Positions 1 through 9,087 of a DNA stretch of 64,000 nt are shown here, piece by piece. Origin of the DNA: Corynebacterium jeddahense (GTDB taxonomy: Bacteria > Actinomycetota > Actinomycetes > Mycobacteriales > Mycobacteriaceae); assembly GCF_028609865.1 (NCBI RefSeq), contig NZ_CP063194.1, positions 62,001 to 126,000 on the forward strand, written 5' to 3'. A program made the translations under genes and the position numbers. The notes under the pieces were generated by a model that worked only from the letters and a program-made list of their open reading frames with translations, did not search any database and was not told the DNA's origin. How positions within the stretch are numbered: the stretch's first letter is position 1; each line of letters opens with the position of its first letter.

Positions 1-351
1 ATCCCCTGCGGAACCCCGACGCCGACTCCGACGACCTCGGTGTCTACGACAGTGTCCACCGCGACGACAACTGCGACCACCACGTCTTCGGACCGAGAGA
101 CTGTCACGACGACGTCGGTGCCACCCACGACTCCGCCGCCGACAATTCATGTCCCCGTTACAGCCACGGTTGAACGCATGCCGGACCCGGTGAAATCCAC
201 GGTCACGGTTGCCAAAACTCCGGAGGAAACCCCGGAACGACCGCAAGGACGCCTTGCGTCCACCGGTGCGAACGTCCTTTGGGTCGCACTGGCTGGCTTG
301 ATATTCATCCTCCTCGGACTCGCCTTCTCCCGCCGTAAGCGGGAGGACTAA
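1..351 (+). CDS. C-terminal part of a Thr/Pro-rich wall-anchored surface protein (5' end outside window)
   Basis: The reading frame is open from base 1, so the gene begins upstream of the window and only about 116 residues are visible. Most of these form a Thr/Ser/Pro-rich stalk of the kind that spans the cell wall. The end is a sorting signal: LASTG, a hydrophobic segment of about 20 residues, then a basic tail (SRRKRED). LASTG fits the LAXTG pattern that class E sortases use in actinobacteria, not canonical LPXTG. The gene ends 12 bp before the next surface-protein gene on the same strand, so the two are probably co-transcribed. The extracellular domain, and hence the ligand, cannot be seen. 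Confidence 0.8.
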   Translation: MPCGTPTPTPTTSVSTTVSTATTTATTTSSDRETVTTTSVPPTTPPPTIHVPVTATVERMPDPVKSTVTVAKTPEETPERPQGRLASTGANVLWVALAGLIFILLGLAFSRRKRED

Positions 352-363
352 GAAAGGCCCATC

Positions 364-3300
364 ATGCTGAACCGAAACGTTTCCCCCCACGGTGGCGTGG
401 CCGTTGCACGTGGGGCCGCTCCCACCTGGCGAATCCTGCTGAGCATGCTCGGTGCCCTGGCGCTCATCCTCATGATCGCGCCACCCGCGCCCGCAGAGAC
501 GACCACGGCTGCGGCTAAGCCGGGCTTCACAGTCAAATCCATTGAGGAACGGCCGCTTACCGAATATCAAGCCGGATCCGAGCTGCCGGCGAACTACGTA
601 ATCGACGTTTTGTATACCGGTGAGACCGTACCGTTGAGCGATATCCGTCTCTCCCTGCCCGGGGCTGTTCTTTCCCCGGCAAGCGAGGAGGTTGAAGGCT
701 TTGGCTCCCCGCTCTACGACTTCGACCCGAACGCGTCGGCGCGGACCTTCGGCAACACCATCTACCCGATGAGCAACGACTCCGCTGCATACGGCGAAGA
801 GGACGGCTCCCTGCTCTACGAGCTCAACGAGGGCTACCAGATCCACGACGGGCAGTGGGTGCGGTTCTTCGTTTCGGGGAGCGCAATTGCGACTGGCGAC
901 CCCTCAAGCTTCTTAGTAGAGAATATTGATGGGGAGCAGGGGATGGTCTCCGCGCACTCTGGTCAGCTCGAAAATCCCTTTGATTCGGACGCCACCAAAC
1001 GTGCGTCCGCGGTCATGCCCTTCGCAGCCGGAAACGAAGGTGTTATGAATATCGATGTGTGCCGAGAAGAAACAGCGGATCTCCGATTCTCGGACGGCGG
1101 GCAGGTGTGGCCGAACACAAATCTGGTTCGCGCCGGATACTCGATCTACTACGTAGATTTGGCAGCTACCAAACAAGGATCGTTCAGCAAGATCACACTT
1201 GGCCGTATTGACAGTGGTCATGAGTACATAACTGACAAGACCAAGTGGTGGTTAGATACCAATCCTAACTTGGAGCAGGGGCGTGACTTTACCGTTTCCA
1301 AAACACAAGAAGGGGCCGCTGTTTTGGAGTTCACCGAACTCCAATCGGTCGCCGAAGGCCAACGGTTCCGTCTCTACCTAGTTTATGATCAGGCCAAGGA
1401 TCAGAAGAGAATTCCGAGTATCACTGTCGGGTGCTCCGGCTCCGACGAAGTTGATCCCGCCGACCCCACCGATCCAACTGAACCCTCCGGGCCCACCCGG
1501 GACTGGGACAAGTCTCGCACCGATTACAAGCCCGGCGAGAAGGTAGACCCTCTCCCGGAAAAACCCTCCGTCGGCCCCAACGAAGCAGTGATCCGCCAAT
1601 ACGCGCGTGCATTCTTCTACAAGCCCGGCCCCGACTCGGAAAGCTCCGATCCCACTCAGGAAGCGGACCTGCGAATGACCAAGGGTGCGCAGTTCCGACT
1701 CTTCACTGGTAACCGCGGTCCTGAGACCGAAGTGACTGCCTCCTGGGGTACGGCTACCGTCGGCGACGGTGGCTTTGCTGACTTCCGTATCCCCAAAGAA
1801 GGGTTTGGGCAGCAGTACTGGGTAAAGCAGATTAAGGGCGCTGATCGCTTTGCCGACGTACCCGGGGACCCTTATTTCGCCAATCAGATCAAGACCGGTG
1901 ATTACCAAAGCCCCGAAGACATCACCTACACGATTGGGCAAACCCCAAGGGTGCAGGGTGGTCAGTGGTACAAAACATATACCCAGGGGAACGACAAGGA
2001 CCGGTCTTTCGGAGCCGCAGTACAGGCAGTTCCGAACCCGCCAATCCCGGCGACGTGTAACCCGGGTCCCCGTATCGGCATTGTGATGGACATGTCGGCG
2101 TCGATTAGCAGCGATGAGATGCGCACGTACCAGCAGGCTCTGACTGGTGACGGTGGTCTACTGGACAAACTGAAGGGCACGAATGCGTCGATCTCAGCGT
2201 TCACCTTCAGCTGGGGTTCGCCGTCCGAGGATAACGAGCGGATTGGCAACTACCCGGGGCTAGTCAACCTTGACACCAACATGGCCGAGGCAAAACGCAT
2301 TGTTAACGACCGCATGAATCGCGGTGGCCGCACGAACTGGAACGATGGTTTGACCAAGGCATACGAGGCAGGGCAGCAGATCAAGAACCCGCGCCTCCCG
2401 TACGGCACTGGGTACGACATCGTGCTGTTCGTCACCGACGGTAACCCGAACACGACGGGTCCCAACCGCTACCGCCCTGACGGGAACGACGTGTCGCTTC
2501 GCGCGCTTGAGGGTGGCGCCTATGCCGCAAACTTGTTGAAGTTCAGCGGCACACGCGTCATGGCTATCGCAGCCGGTGGGCCCGGGCAGAACACCCCGGA
2601 GAACCTGGTGTTGGTGTCTGGCAAGAAGGAAAACGAGGACTACTACAACGGTTCGTGGGACGAGCTCTCGAAGAACCTTGTCGACTCTGTCCGTGGCTCC
2701 GTGTGTGAGTCGAACGTTGTGATCACCAAGCAGATCGTTCGCGTCCTTGGTCAGGACGGTAAGGACGCGACCGATCTCCGCGCCACAACGAACACCGTGA
2801 TCCCTGTCGGTCCCGGTGCAGGGTGGGACTTCACCGCTGCGTTGAAAAACACCAAGAACGGGACCATCAACCTTGTAAGTGGCAGCGAGCGGGGTGCCAA
2901 GTTCACGTCGAAGACGTCGAGCGGTGGTCAAGTGAAATGGGGTGTGAACTACAAGACCGATAACGTCAATGAGACCGCCGACATCACCGTCAACGAAGCG
3001 GCACAAGAGAACTTCGACTTCTACCAGGCGAAATGCACCAAGAAGACCTTCGATGGGCGAAAGCTTGGTGATGAAATAACGATCACCGATCCGGCAAAGT
3101 TCAACTTGCCGCAACTCGGCCGCCTCCAGACGTGGGAATGCGACGTGCAGAACCGTCAGCGGACGCCGGAGACGTCTACGCCACGTGATTCCTACGAGCT
3201 CTTCAAAACGGTGACGAACTCTGCGCAGCGTCCTGATGGAAAGTGGGAGATTACCTACGACATTGTGGTGTGGAACACGGGCACCCGCGATTTCGATTAC

Positions 3301-4743
3301 ACACTTGAAGACACCTTGAACTTCGGTGAAGGGCTTATCCCGGAAAGCGCTAGTTGGAGCAGCAAGACGACGGCTGGGTCAAAGACGACATCTGGTCAGT
3401 GGTCGGGCTTGCCAAACAATGCGACCACTGAACTAGCAAGGAAGCGCGATATCAACAAGGGGATTAGAGACACCTACACCGTCAAAGTGACCGCCAGCCT
3501 TGCGGACGGCGGATCTTCCCCCAGGGGTATGCGATGCAAGTCGGGGTCTGACGGTCCCGAACGGGGCGGATTCCTCAACCAGGCGAACATCACATACGTG
3601 GACCGCGACACGCTTGATCGGAAGAATGCGAGCGCCTGCGCAGAGCCGGCAGTGCCGGAAGTAATTAAGCAGGAAGTCGGCACTTCGGGCCCGGACAAAG
3701 ACGGCGTTTACACGGCCGAGTACACTGTGGCAGTTCGCAACACCTCAAACGTGGCTGGTCCGAACGGCACGAAGGTGGACAAGCCTTTGTACTACTGGCT
3801 GGAGGACACCCCGCGGTTCCCGCAAGGCGTGACCATCACCGGTTGGAACGTCGTGGGCGACAATGTCGCTAACTTCCAGGAGAAGTCGAGCACGCAGGGA
3901 ACTATTCCGATCGCGATTGTTCCAAGCACCTCTCCGCGCCAGATCCAACCTGGTGCGATGGAGAAGTACAACGTGAAGGTGAAGTACAAGCTGCCCGCCG
4001 ATCCGGCAAATGCGTTGAAGGGTAAGACCGAGTGTGATGCTGCAGGCTCGGGATTGAATAACATTGCACGCATGCACTCGGGCAATCAGTACCGCGACGA
4101 CGACGCCTGCCTGCCAATTCGAATCCCTGTGGACCGGATCGAACTGGAAAAGCTCGACCCGAACTATCAGGGCATCCCGGGCGCCGGATTCGCAATGCAG
4201 TTCTACGACGGCCAGGGGAACACGATCGGCGACACGACCTTCTCCACCCCTGTGTACGACGAACTTCGGCGCGGAGACACTACCTCGAACGTCCCGAAGA
4301 AAGAGGGTGGCAACGACTACCCGACGTCTCGCTCAACCGTCGTAGTCCCTGGAAACGCGACCAAGTTGGTCATCGTTGAGATCAACTCGCCTCAGGGGTA
4401 CAGCCTGTTGGCGGCACCCGTACAGGTTGACATCACGCGTGGCAACGACGGCAAGGCCATTCTCAAGGTACCGGGGCAGGACACGCAGGACCAGAAGTTC
4501 TGGGTTGCCAAAGCAGGCGAGCAGGAGCACACCCGCTTCGTTCGCAATGCTGCTGGTGACGTTGTTTACGAGAACGGAAAGCCGAAAGTAGAGAACTACA
4601 AGGTCCAGACCGTCCAGGTCACCGACTCCACCAAGGGCGATATGCCTGCATCAGGTGGTTCAGGGGTCTTGTGGATTCTCGGCGCCGGATTGGTGTCGTT
4701 GGCCGCCGCCGCAGCAGCTCAGCGCAAGAAGCTCGCGATTTAG
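364..4743 (+). CDS. Large vWA-domain surface adhesin with SpaA-like domain and atypical sorting signal
   Basis: 1459 aa. The N-terminus has a signal peptide with a hydrophobic core ending near APPAPA. An unassigned region of about 350 residues is followed by a Pro/Asp-rich linker near residue 365. A von Willebrand A domain spans roughly 570-780, with the metal-ion site D576-x-S578-x-S580 and a later VTDGNP. Beta-rich repeats follow, including a Cna/SpaA-like domain near 1255-1360 (IELEKLD, GAGFAMQFYD). The C-terminus reads MPASGGSG, a hydrophobic helix and RKK, which is a degenerate LPXTG-like signal. Gram-positive proteins of this design are often pilus-tip adhesins that bind host matrix. 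No sortase or shaft pilin is visible here, so pilus membership is inference. An AAGAAAGG ribosome site precedes the ATG. Confidence 0.85.
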   Translation: MLNRNVSPHGGVAVARGAAPTWRILLSMLGALALILMIAPPAPAETTTAAAKPGFTVKSIEERPLTEYQAGSELPANYVIDVLYTGETVPLSDIRLSLPGAVLSPASEEVEGFGSPLYDFDPNASARTFGNTIYPMSNDSAAYGEEDGSLLYELNEGYQIHDGQWVRFFVSGSAIATGDPSSFLVENIDGEQGMVSAHSGQLENPFDSDATKRASAVMPFAAGNEGVMNIDVCREETADLRFSDGGQVWPNTNLVRAGYSIYYVDLAATKQGSFSKITLGRIDSGHEYITDKTKWWLDTNPNLEQGRDFTVSKTQEGAAVLEFTELQSVAEGQRFRLYLVYDQAKDQKRIPSITVGCSGSDEVDPADPTDPTEPSGPTRDWDKSRTDYKPGEKVDPLPEKPSVGPNEAVIRQYARAFFYKPGPDSESSDPTQEADLRMTKGAQFRLFTGNRGPETEVTASWGTATVGDGGFADFRIPKEGFGQQYWVKQIKGADRFADVPGDPYFANQIKTGDYQSPEDITYTIGQTPRVQGGQWYKTYTQGNDKDRSFGAAVQAVPNPPIPATCNPGPRIGIVMDMSASISSDEMRTYQQALTGDGGLLDKLKGTNASISAFTFSWGSPSEDNERIGNYPGLVNLDTNMAEAKRIVNDRMNRGGRTNWNDGLTKAYEAGQQIKNPRLPYGTGYDIVLFVTDGNPNTTGPNRYRPDGNDVSLRALEGGAYAANLLKFSGTRVMAIAAGGPGQNTPENLVLVSGKKENEDYYNGSWDELSKNLVDSVRGSVCESNVVITKQIVRVLGQDGKDATDLRATTNTVIPVGPGAGWDFTAALKNTKNGTINLVSGSERGAKFTSKTSSGGQVKWGVNYKTDNVNETADITVNEAAQENFDFYQAKCTKKTFDGRKLGDEITITDPAKFNLPQLGRLQTWECDVQNRQRTPETSTPRDSYELFKTVTNSAQRPDGKWEITYDIVVWNTGTRDFDYTLEDTLNFGEGLIPESASWSSKTTAGSKTTSGQWSGLPNNATTELARKRDINKGIRDTYTVKVTASLADGGSSPRGMRCKSGSDGPERGGFLNQANITYVDRDTLDRKNASACAEPAVPEVIKQEVGTSGPDKDGVYTAEYTVAVRNTSNVAGPNGTKVDKPLYYWLEDTPRFPQGVTITGWNVVGDNVANFQEKSSTQGTIPIAIVPSTSPRQIQPGAMEKYNVKVKYKLPADPANALKGKTECDAAGSGLNNIARMHSGNQYRDDDACLPIRIPVDRIELEKLDPNYQGIPGAGFAMQFYDGQGNTIGDTTFSTPVYDELRRGDTTSNVPKKEGGNDYPTSRSTVVVPGNATKLVIVEINSPQGYSLLAAPVQVDITRGNDGKAILKVPGQDTQDQKFWVAKAGEQEHTRFVRNAAGDVVYENGKPKVENYKVQTVQVTDSTKGDMPASGGSGVLWILGAGLVSLAAAAAAQRKKLAI

Positions 4744-4850
4744 AAGGAAGGGAGCCTCGCCGGCGTGTCAGAGCAGCGCGCAGTCGGGCGGGCGCGGATT
4801 GACCCCACAGGGCCCCAACGTGGGCCCGGGGTCCAATGGATCGGAGTATA

Positions 4851-4941
4851 AAACAACTCGAAACAACTCCAAACAACTATCTTGAGCAGCGAAAACAAAG
4901 CAAAGCGCCAAGAGTTGTTGAAATAGTTGTTTCAAACAACT
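4851..4941. repeat. Helically phased AAACAACT direct repeats with inverted partner
   Basis: Three AAACAACTNN units lie exactly 10 bp apart at 4851-4880. Inverted copies (AGTTGTT) follow at 4913 and 4925, and AGTTGTTT-C-AAACAACT at 4925-4941 is a perfect hairpin with a one-base loop. The block sits between the convergent 3' ends of the vWA gene and the next gene and enters the last codon of the latter. Ten-base phasing suggests protein binding on one face of the helix, but a terminator role is also possible. A GGGCCC inverted repeat lies just upstream, near 4810-4828. Confidence 0.6.
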
Positions 4942-6107
4942 CCTTCCGCCCCCGCCGCGGACTCGATGTCTTGGATGAGGAAGCAGTTGGGGTACGGCAG
5001 GTCGTCCGCATCCCCGTCCGGCCCCAGAAAGTCCGCGGCGAAGTGCCGCAGCAACGGGGCCTCGCCCGCCGGCTGTCTGCTCACCACGCGCGCGAACCCG
5101 ATGCCCTGCTCGGCGTACTCCCGGAACAACTCGCCCTTGATCCGGTTCGCGGCGGCAGTGTTTGCTTCGGGGAAGGCGGGGCGGAAAACTCGCGGGACCC
5201 AGTGGTACAGCGCGTTGGCGTAGTCGAAGACGGCGTCGTCGTTGCCGGATTCGGCGGCGGCCGTCAGGGCGTCGTAAAGCACACGCGCGGGTGCCACGGA
5301 CGGGTTGCGGGCGACGATGTGCTCCAGGCCGTCCCGCACGGCGATGATGAGTTCGGTGCGGGAGGGGTCCTCCACGAGCAGGCCCGTTAACTCCTGCACC
5401 CACGCGCACGACAGGTAGTACTCCACCGCGCTGGAGGGGTAGGAGAGGTAGCTGAAGTGCGCGTCCAGGCCGCGGCGCAGGTCGCGGAGGATCTCGTAGG
5501 GCAGCTCGGTGCCGTCGTCGCCGATGTCCGCGCGGAGGGTTAACCCGCCGGCGCGCCAGGAGCGGTCCATTGCCAGCGTCGCGTCGCGGTAACCGGGGTG
5601 GAGGTCGGCGATAAAGACCATCTGGCCCTCCGCCCCGAACTCCGGCTCGGGCGTGAACTGCACGGAGAAGGCGTCGCCCACCACGGCGTACTCGTCGGCG
5701 GCGGGCTCAGCCAGCGGCCGCACCATCACCGCCTCGAGCTCATCCAACACGTTGTCCACGTCCTCAAACTCCCCGGCAAGCTGCACGGCGTATTCCGCAA
5801 GGCAGTAGGCGTACGCGAACCGCGGCTCCACCTCCTCGAGCCGGCCCAGCGCGTCGCGCAGATCCTTCAGGTGGAAGTACTGGTCGGACACGTGCCCGTC
5901 CACGAAAGTGAAGCACTGCCACGCGTGCGCGAGGTCCGCGTAGTGGCGCGGTTCGACCACGTGCGAGCGCCCGCGCGGCCGCCACGTGGCGCAGAAGTCG
6001 TCCATAAATGCGTTGACGTTGCGTAACTCGCGCGCGTCCATGTCGCCGCTGATGCGCCAGGTGATGCGGTGGCCGCCGCACACACCCGAGCCTGTGATTG
6101 TGTCCAT
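4932..6107 (-). CDS. Hypothetical cytoplasmic protein
   Basis: 391 aa from ATG 6107 (MDTITGSG); an in-frame ATG at 6116 is an alternative. I do not recognise the family. The sequence is acidic, without signal peptide or membrane helix. It looks mostly alpha-helical, with charged Glu/Asp/Arg stretches and many aromatic residues, like a soluble repeat or scaffold protein. The frame stays open far upstream, but that extension runs antisense through the glutaminase gene and is rejected. The gene is divergent from the glutaminase, with 36 bp between starts. Its 3' end runs into the AAACAACT repeat block. Codon use is ordinary for the window, so it is probably a real lineage-specific gene. Confidence 0.65.
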   Translation of the reverse strand: MDTITGSGVCGGHRITWRISGDMDARELRNVNAFMDDFCATWRPRGRSHVVEPRHYADLAHAWQCFTFVDGHVSDQYFHLKDLRDALGRLEEVEPRFAYAYCLAEYAVQLAGEFEDVDNVLDELEAVMVRPLAEPAADEYAVVGDAFSVQFTPEPEFGAEGQMVFIADLHPGYRDATLAMDRSWRAGGLTLRADIGDDGTELPYEILRDLRRGLDAHFSYLSYPSSAVEYYLSCAWVQELTGLLVEDPSRTELIIAVRDGLEHIVARNPSVAPARVLYDALTAAAESGNDDAVFDYANALYHWVPRVFRPAFPEANTAAANRIKGELFREYAEQGIGFARVVSRQPAGEAPLLRHFAADFLGPDGDADDLPYPNCFLIQDIESAAGAEGVV

Positions 6108-6143
6108 GGGGTACATCACACCACGCCACCTAGACTTGTCCCC

Positions 6144-7775
6144 ATGCTTCCGTCTGTGACAGAACACCTCCAAGTCATCCTCGACAGTGTCCGCGGCGAG
6201 GACGGCGGTGAACCCGCCGACTACATCGACGTGCTCAAAAACGCCGACCCGGACAAGCTCGCGCTCGCCATGTGCACCACGGACGGGCACCTCTACGCTG
6301 TGGGCGACGCGGACTACGAGTTTTCCATCCAGTCCATCTCCAAACCCTTCGTCTACGCCCTCGCGCTGGACATGTACGGCCCCGACGAGGTGCACCAGCA
6401 CGTGGGGGTGGAACCCTCGGGCGAGGCGTTTAACAAGCTTTCGCTTGATAGCGACGGCCGTCCCGCCAACCCCCTCATCAACGCGGGCGCCATCACGGTC
6501 AACCAGCTCATCGGCGGCCCCGACATTGCGGTGGAGCAGCGCAGCGAGAAACTGCGGGAATACTTCTCGCGCCTGGCCGGTCGGGAGCTCACCATCGACC
6601 AGCGCGTGCTGGAATCCGAGCTGGAAACCGCGGACCGCAACAAGGCGTTCGCCCACATGCTGCGCGAGGCCGGCACGATCAGCGACGACGCGCACGACGC
6701 CGTGGCCAGCTACATCGCCCAGTGCGCCGTGCTGGTCACCGTGAAGGACCTCGCCGTCATGGCCGCCACCCTAGCGGGCGGCGGCACCCAACCCGTCACC
6801 GGCGAGAAGATCATCTCCGCCGAGGCCGCGCGCCTGGCCCAGGCCGTCATGGTCTCCGCGGGCATGTACGACGCGTCGGGGCAGTGGATGGTCAACGTGG
6901 GCATCCCCGCGAAGTCCGGCGTGGCCGGGGGGTTGATTGGGACGCTGCCGGGGCAGCTCGGAATCGCGTCGCTAAGCCCGCGCTTGAACAAGCAGGGCAA
7001 CTCGGTGCGCGGGGTGAAAATCTTCCGCGAGCTGTCCAGCTCGCTCGGGCTCAACCTGCTGTCCTCCAACTTCTACGTCGCGCCGGGCATCAAGTCCGTG
7101 GAGCGCCGCGACGACGCGGACATTGTGGAGCTGCAGGGCATGATCAACTTCACCAACGCGGAGAAGATCCTGCGCGGGCTGATGTACCGCCGCCTGCCCC
7201 GTAAGAAGCTGATCTTGGACGTCTCTGGCGTCACCGGCTTCAACAAGGCCGGCCGCGACCTGATCAAGGACGGGCTGATGAAGTTCAAGGACGACGGCTG
7301 CGAGGTGGCCATCTACGACCCAGACCACACCCTGTCCGACTGGACGTTCGCGGATGGCACCACCGCCCAGGCCATCCGGGACTTCACCGCCACCTTCTCC
7401 GTCCCGGCCACCCGCGAGGAGGTCTACCGCGCGATCACCACGCCGAACAGCTGGTGGGACCAGCAGGCGGAGGGCAACGCCGGCGAGCAGGGCGGCGAGT
7501 TCCACGCGCAAGACCACGACTTTTCCGTGCAGGAGGCCGACGACGGCAAGCGCGTGGTCTGGAACGTCGAGCCGACCGACCAAGAAGACCACGAGTGGGA
7601 CGACACCTCGCTCATCTTCGACATCGAAGAGGACGACGACGGCGAGACCAAGGTGAACTTCACCCACCGCGGCATGCGCCCGCACGACCGCGGGTACGAA
7701 GAAATTGCCAAGACGTGGAAGGACCGCATCGCCAAAGGCCTGCAGCCGCTCATCGGGCGGGAGGAAAATTCGTAG
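6144..7775 (+). CDS. glsA: Glutaminase fused to STAS-like and SRPBCC/AHSA1-like domains
   Basis: 543 aa. Residues 1 to about 300 are a serine-dependent beta-lactamase-fold glutaminase (glutamine to glutamate plus ammonia). The S-x-x-K dyad is Ser64-Lys67 in SIQSISKPF, and PANPLINAGAI is family-typical. Residues of about 335-410 resemble a STAS domain (KKLILDVSGVTGFNKAGRD). Residues of about 415-540 look like an AHSA1/START (SRPBCC) fold (FSVPATREEVYRAITTPNSW, later LIFDIEEDDDGETKVNF). Stand-alone glutaminases are about 310 aa and some carry a STAS domain; the third domain is unusual. The start at 6144 is supported by TAGACT at 6131-6136, seven bases upstream, with no ribosome site, which suggests a leaderless transcript. 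Confidence 0.88.
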   Translation: MLPSVTEHLQVILDSVRGEDGGEPADYIDVLKNADPDKLALAMCTTDGHLYAVGDADYEFSIQSISKPFVYALALDMYGPDEVHQHVGVEPSGEAFNKLSLDSDGRPANPLINAGAITVNQLIGGPDIAVEQRSEKLREYFSRLAGRELTIDQRVLESELETADRNKAFAHMLREAGTISDDAHDAVASYIAQCAVLVTVKDLAVMAATLAGGGTQPVTGEKIISAEAARLAQAVMVSAGMYDASGQWMVNVGIPAKSGVAGGLIGTLPGQLGIASLSPRLNKQGNSVRGVKIFRELSSSLGLNLLSSNFYVAPGIKSVERRDDADIVELQGMINFTNAEKILRGLMYRRLPRKKLILDVSGVTGFNKAGRDLIKDGLMKFKDDGCEVAIYDPDHTLSDWTFADGTTAQAIRDFTATFSVPATREEVYRAITTPNSWWDQQAEGNAGEQGGEFHAQDHDFSVQEADDGKRVVWNVEPTDQEDHEWDDTSLIFDIEEDDDGETKVNFTHRGMRPHDRGYEEIAKTWKDRIAKGLQPLIGREENS

Positions 7776-7832
7776 CGTTCAGATAGGAAAATCCGACCGA
7801 TAGGGAACGGAAAATTGGTAGTGTAGGGCGCC

Positions 7833-9077
7833 ATGAGCTACCTCCGGCGGGCCGTGGACAACCAACTTGACCAGCTCCTTCCATACGCTGCGGCGATTGC
7901 GGTCGAAGGGCCGAAGGGCGTGGGGAAGACCGAGACGGCGCGCCGCCGTGCCTCCACCGTGTTGCAGCTCGACACCGGCGAGGGCGCCGGCGTTCTCGCG
8001 GCCGACCCGACGTTCGCGGCGGAAGGGCCCGGCACGATCCTCATCGACGAGTGGCAGCGGCGCCCCGAATCCTGGGACTACGTCCGCCGCGCGGTGGACG
8101 GCGGGGCAGCTCCCGGCAGGTTCCTGCTCACCGGCTCCGCGACGCCGGCGGCGGGCACAGACACCCACAGCGGAGCCGGCCGGATCCTCTCCTTGCGCAT
8201 GCGCCCGCTGGCGTTGTTTGAACGGGCGGGGGCGGAGCCGTCGATAAGCATGGGCTCGCTGTTCCAAGGGAGCGCGGCGATTGCAGGTGAGACTGAGTGC
8301 ACGCTCAAGGACTACATCAACGCGATCGCGTCCGGCGGCTTTCCCGGGTTCTACGAGGCGCCGCCGGTGCTGCGCAACCAGCAGCTCGACTCGTATCTCG
8401 CCCGAGTGGTGGACCGGGACCTGCCAGAACAGGGCTACACCGCGCGCAACCCGGCGGCGCTGATGAACTGGCTCGCGGCGTATGCGGCGGCGAGCTCGAC
8501 CACCACGAGTTACCAGGAGATCCTCGACGCCGCGACGCCGGGGGAGTCCAACAAGCCCGCCAAGTCCACCACCATGGTGTACCGCGAGAAGCTCGCCGAG
8601 CTGTGGATGCTCGACCCGGTGCCGGCGTGGGACATGCGGCGCTCGCCATTCGCGGGCCTCGCCAAAGCCCCGAAGCACCAGCTCGCGGACCCGGCGTTCG
8701 CGCTGCGCCTCCTCGACGTGCCCGCCGCGAAGCTGACCACCCGGTTCAACTACCTGCTCGGCCCTCTCTTCGAGTCGCTGGCCACGCTCTCGGTCCGCGT
8801 CGCCGCGCAGGCCTCCTTTGACACGGTCGGCCACTTCCGCACCGTCAAGGGCGACCGGGAGGTGGACCTCATCGCGCAGGACCAGGACGGCGCGATCGTC
8901 GCGTTCGAGGTCAAGTTGGCGGCCAACATCGGTGACGGCGACGTCAAGCACCTGCTCTGGCTGCGGGAGAAACTGCCCGACGACGTCGTCGACACCGTCA
9001 TCCTCACCACCGGCACCCGCGCGTACCGGCGCCCCGACGGCGTCGCGGTCGTCCCCCTCGCCCTGCTCGGTGCGTAG
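7833..9077 (+). CDS. AAA ATPase of the DUF4143 family
   Basis: 414 aa. The N-terminal ATPase has a Walker A GPKGVGKT (about residues 26-33) and a Walker B-like ILIDEWQ. A sensor-like segment LTGSA follows, and the C-terminal half is DUF4143 (VVDRDLPEQGY; nuclease-like DREVDLI...FEVKLAA). Family members are widespread and poorly characterised, and are often suspected of nucleic-acid or toxin-antitoxin roles. The C-terminal E-x-K resembles a PD-(D/E)XK core. A TAGTGT box at 7819-7824, eight bases before the ATG, suggests a leaderless start. The gene stops at 9077, 10 bp before the next gene's start, and its stop codon forms part of that gene's -10 box. Confidence 0.85.
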   Translation: MSYLRRAVDNQLDQLLPYAAAIAVEGPKGVGKTETARRRASTVLQLDTGEGAGVLAADPTFAAEGPGTILIDEWQRRPESWDYVRRAVDGGAAPGRFLLTGSATPAAGTDTHSGAGRILSLRMRPLALFERAGAEPSISMGSLFQGSAAIAGETECTLKDYINAIASGGFPGFYEAPPVLRNQQLDSYLARVVDRDLPEQGYTARNPAALMNWLAAYAAASSTTTSYQEILDAATPGESNKPAKSTTMVYREKLAELWMLDPVPAWDMRRSPFAGLAKAPKHQLADPAFALRLLDVPAAKLTTRFNYLLGPLFESLATLSVRVAAQASFDTVGHFRTVKGDREVDLIAQDQDGAIVAFEVKLAANIGDGDVKHLLWLREKLPDDVVDTVILTTGTRAYRRPDGVAVVPLALLGA

Positions 9078-9080
9078 GCT
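9075..9080 (+). promoter_or_regulatory. -10 box TAGGCT built on the upstream stop codon
   Basis: TAG at 9075-9077 is the stop codon of the DUF4143 gene and the first half of TAGGCT, which lies seven bases before ATG 9088. With no ribosome site present, this is best read as the -10 element of a leaderless transcript for the amylase-like gene. It is inferred from position and consensus only. Confidence 0.5.
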
Positions 9081-9087
9081 CGGCGAC

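Noticed and set aside
4932..6695. A 587-codon minus-strand frame covering the unknown protein and part of glsA
   Set aside because: The upstream part lies antisense to the glutaminase; the start at 6107 is better placed.
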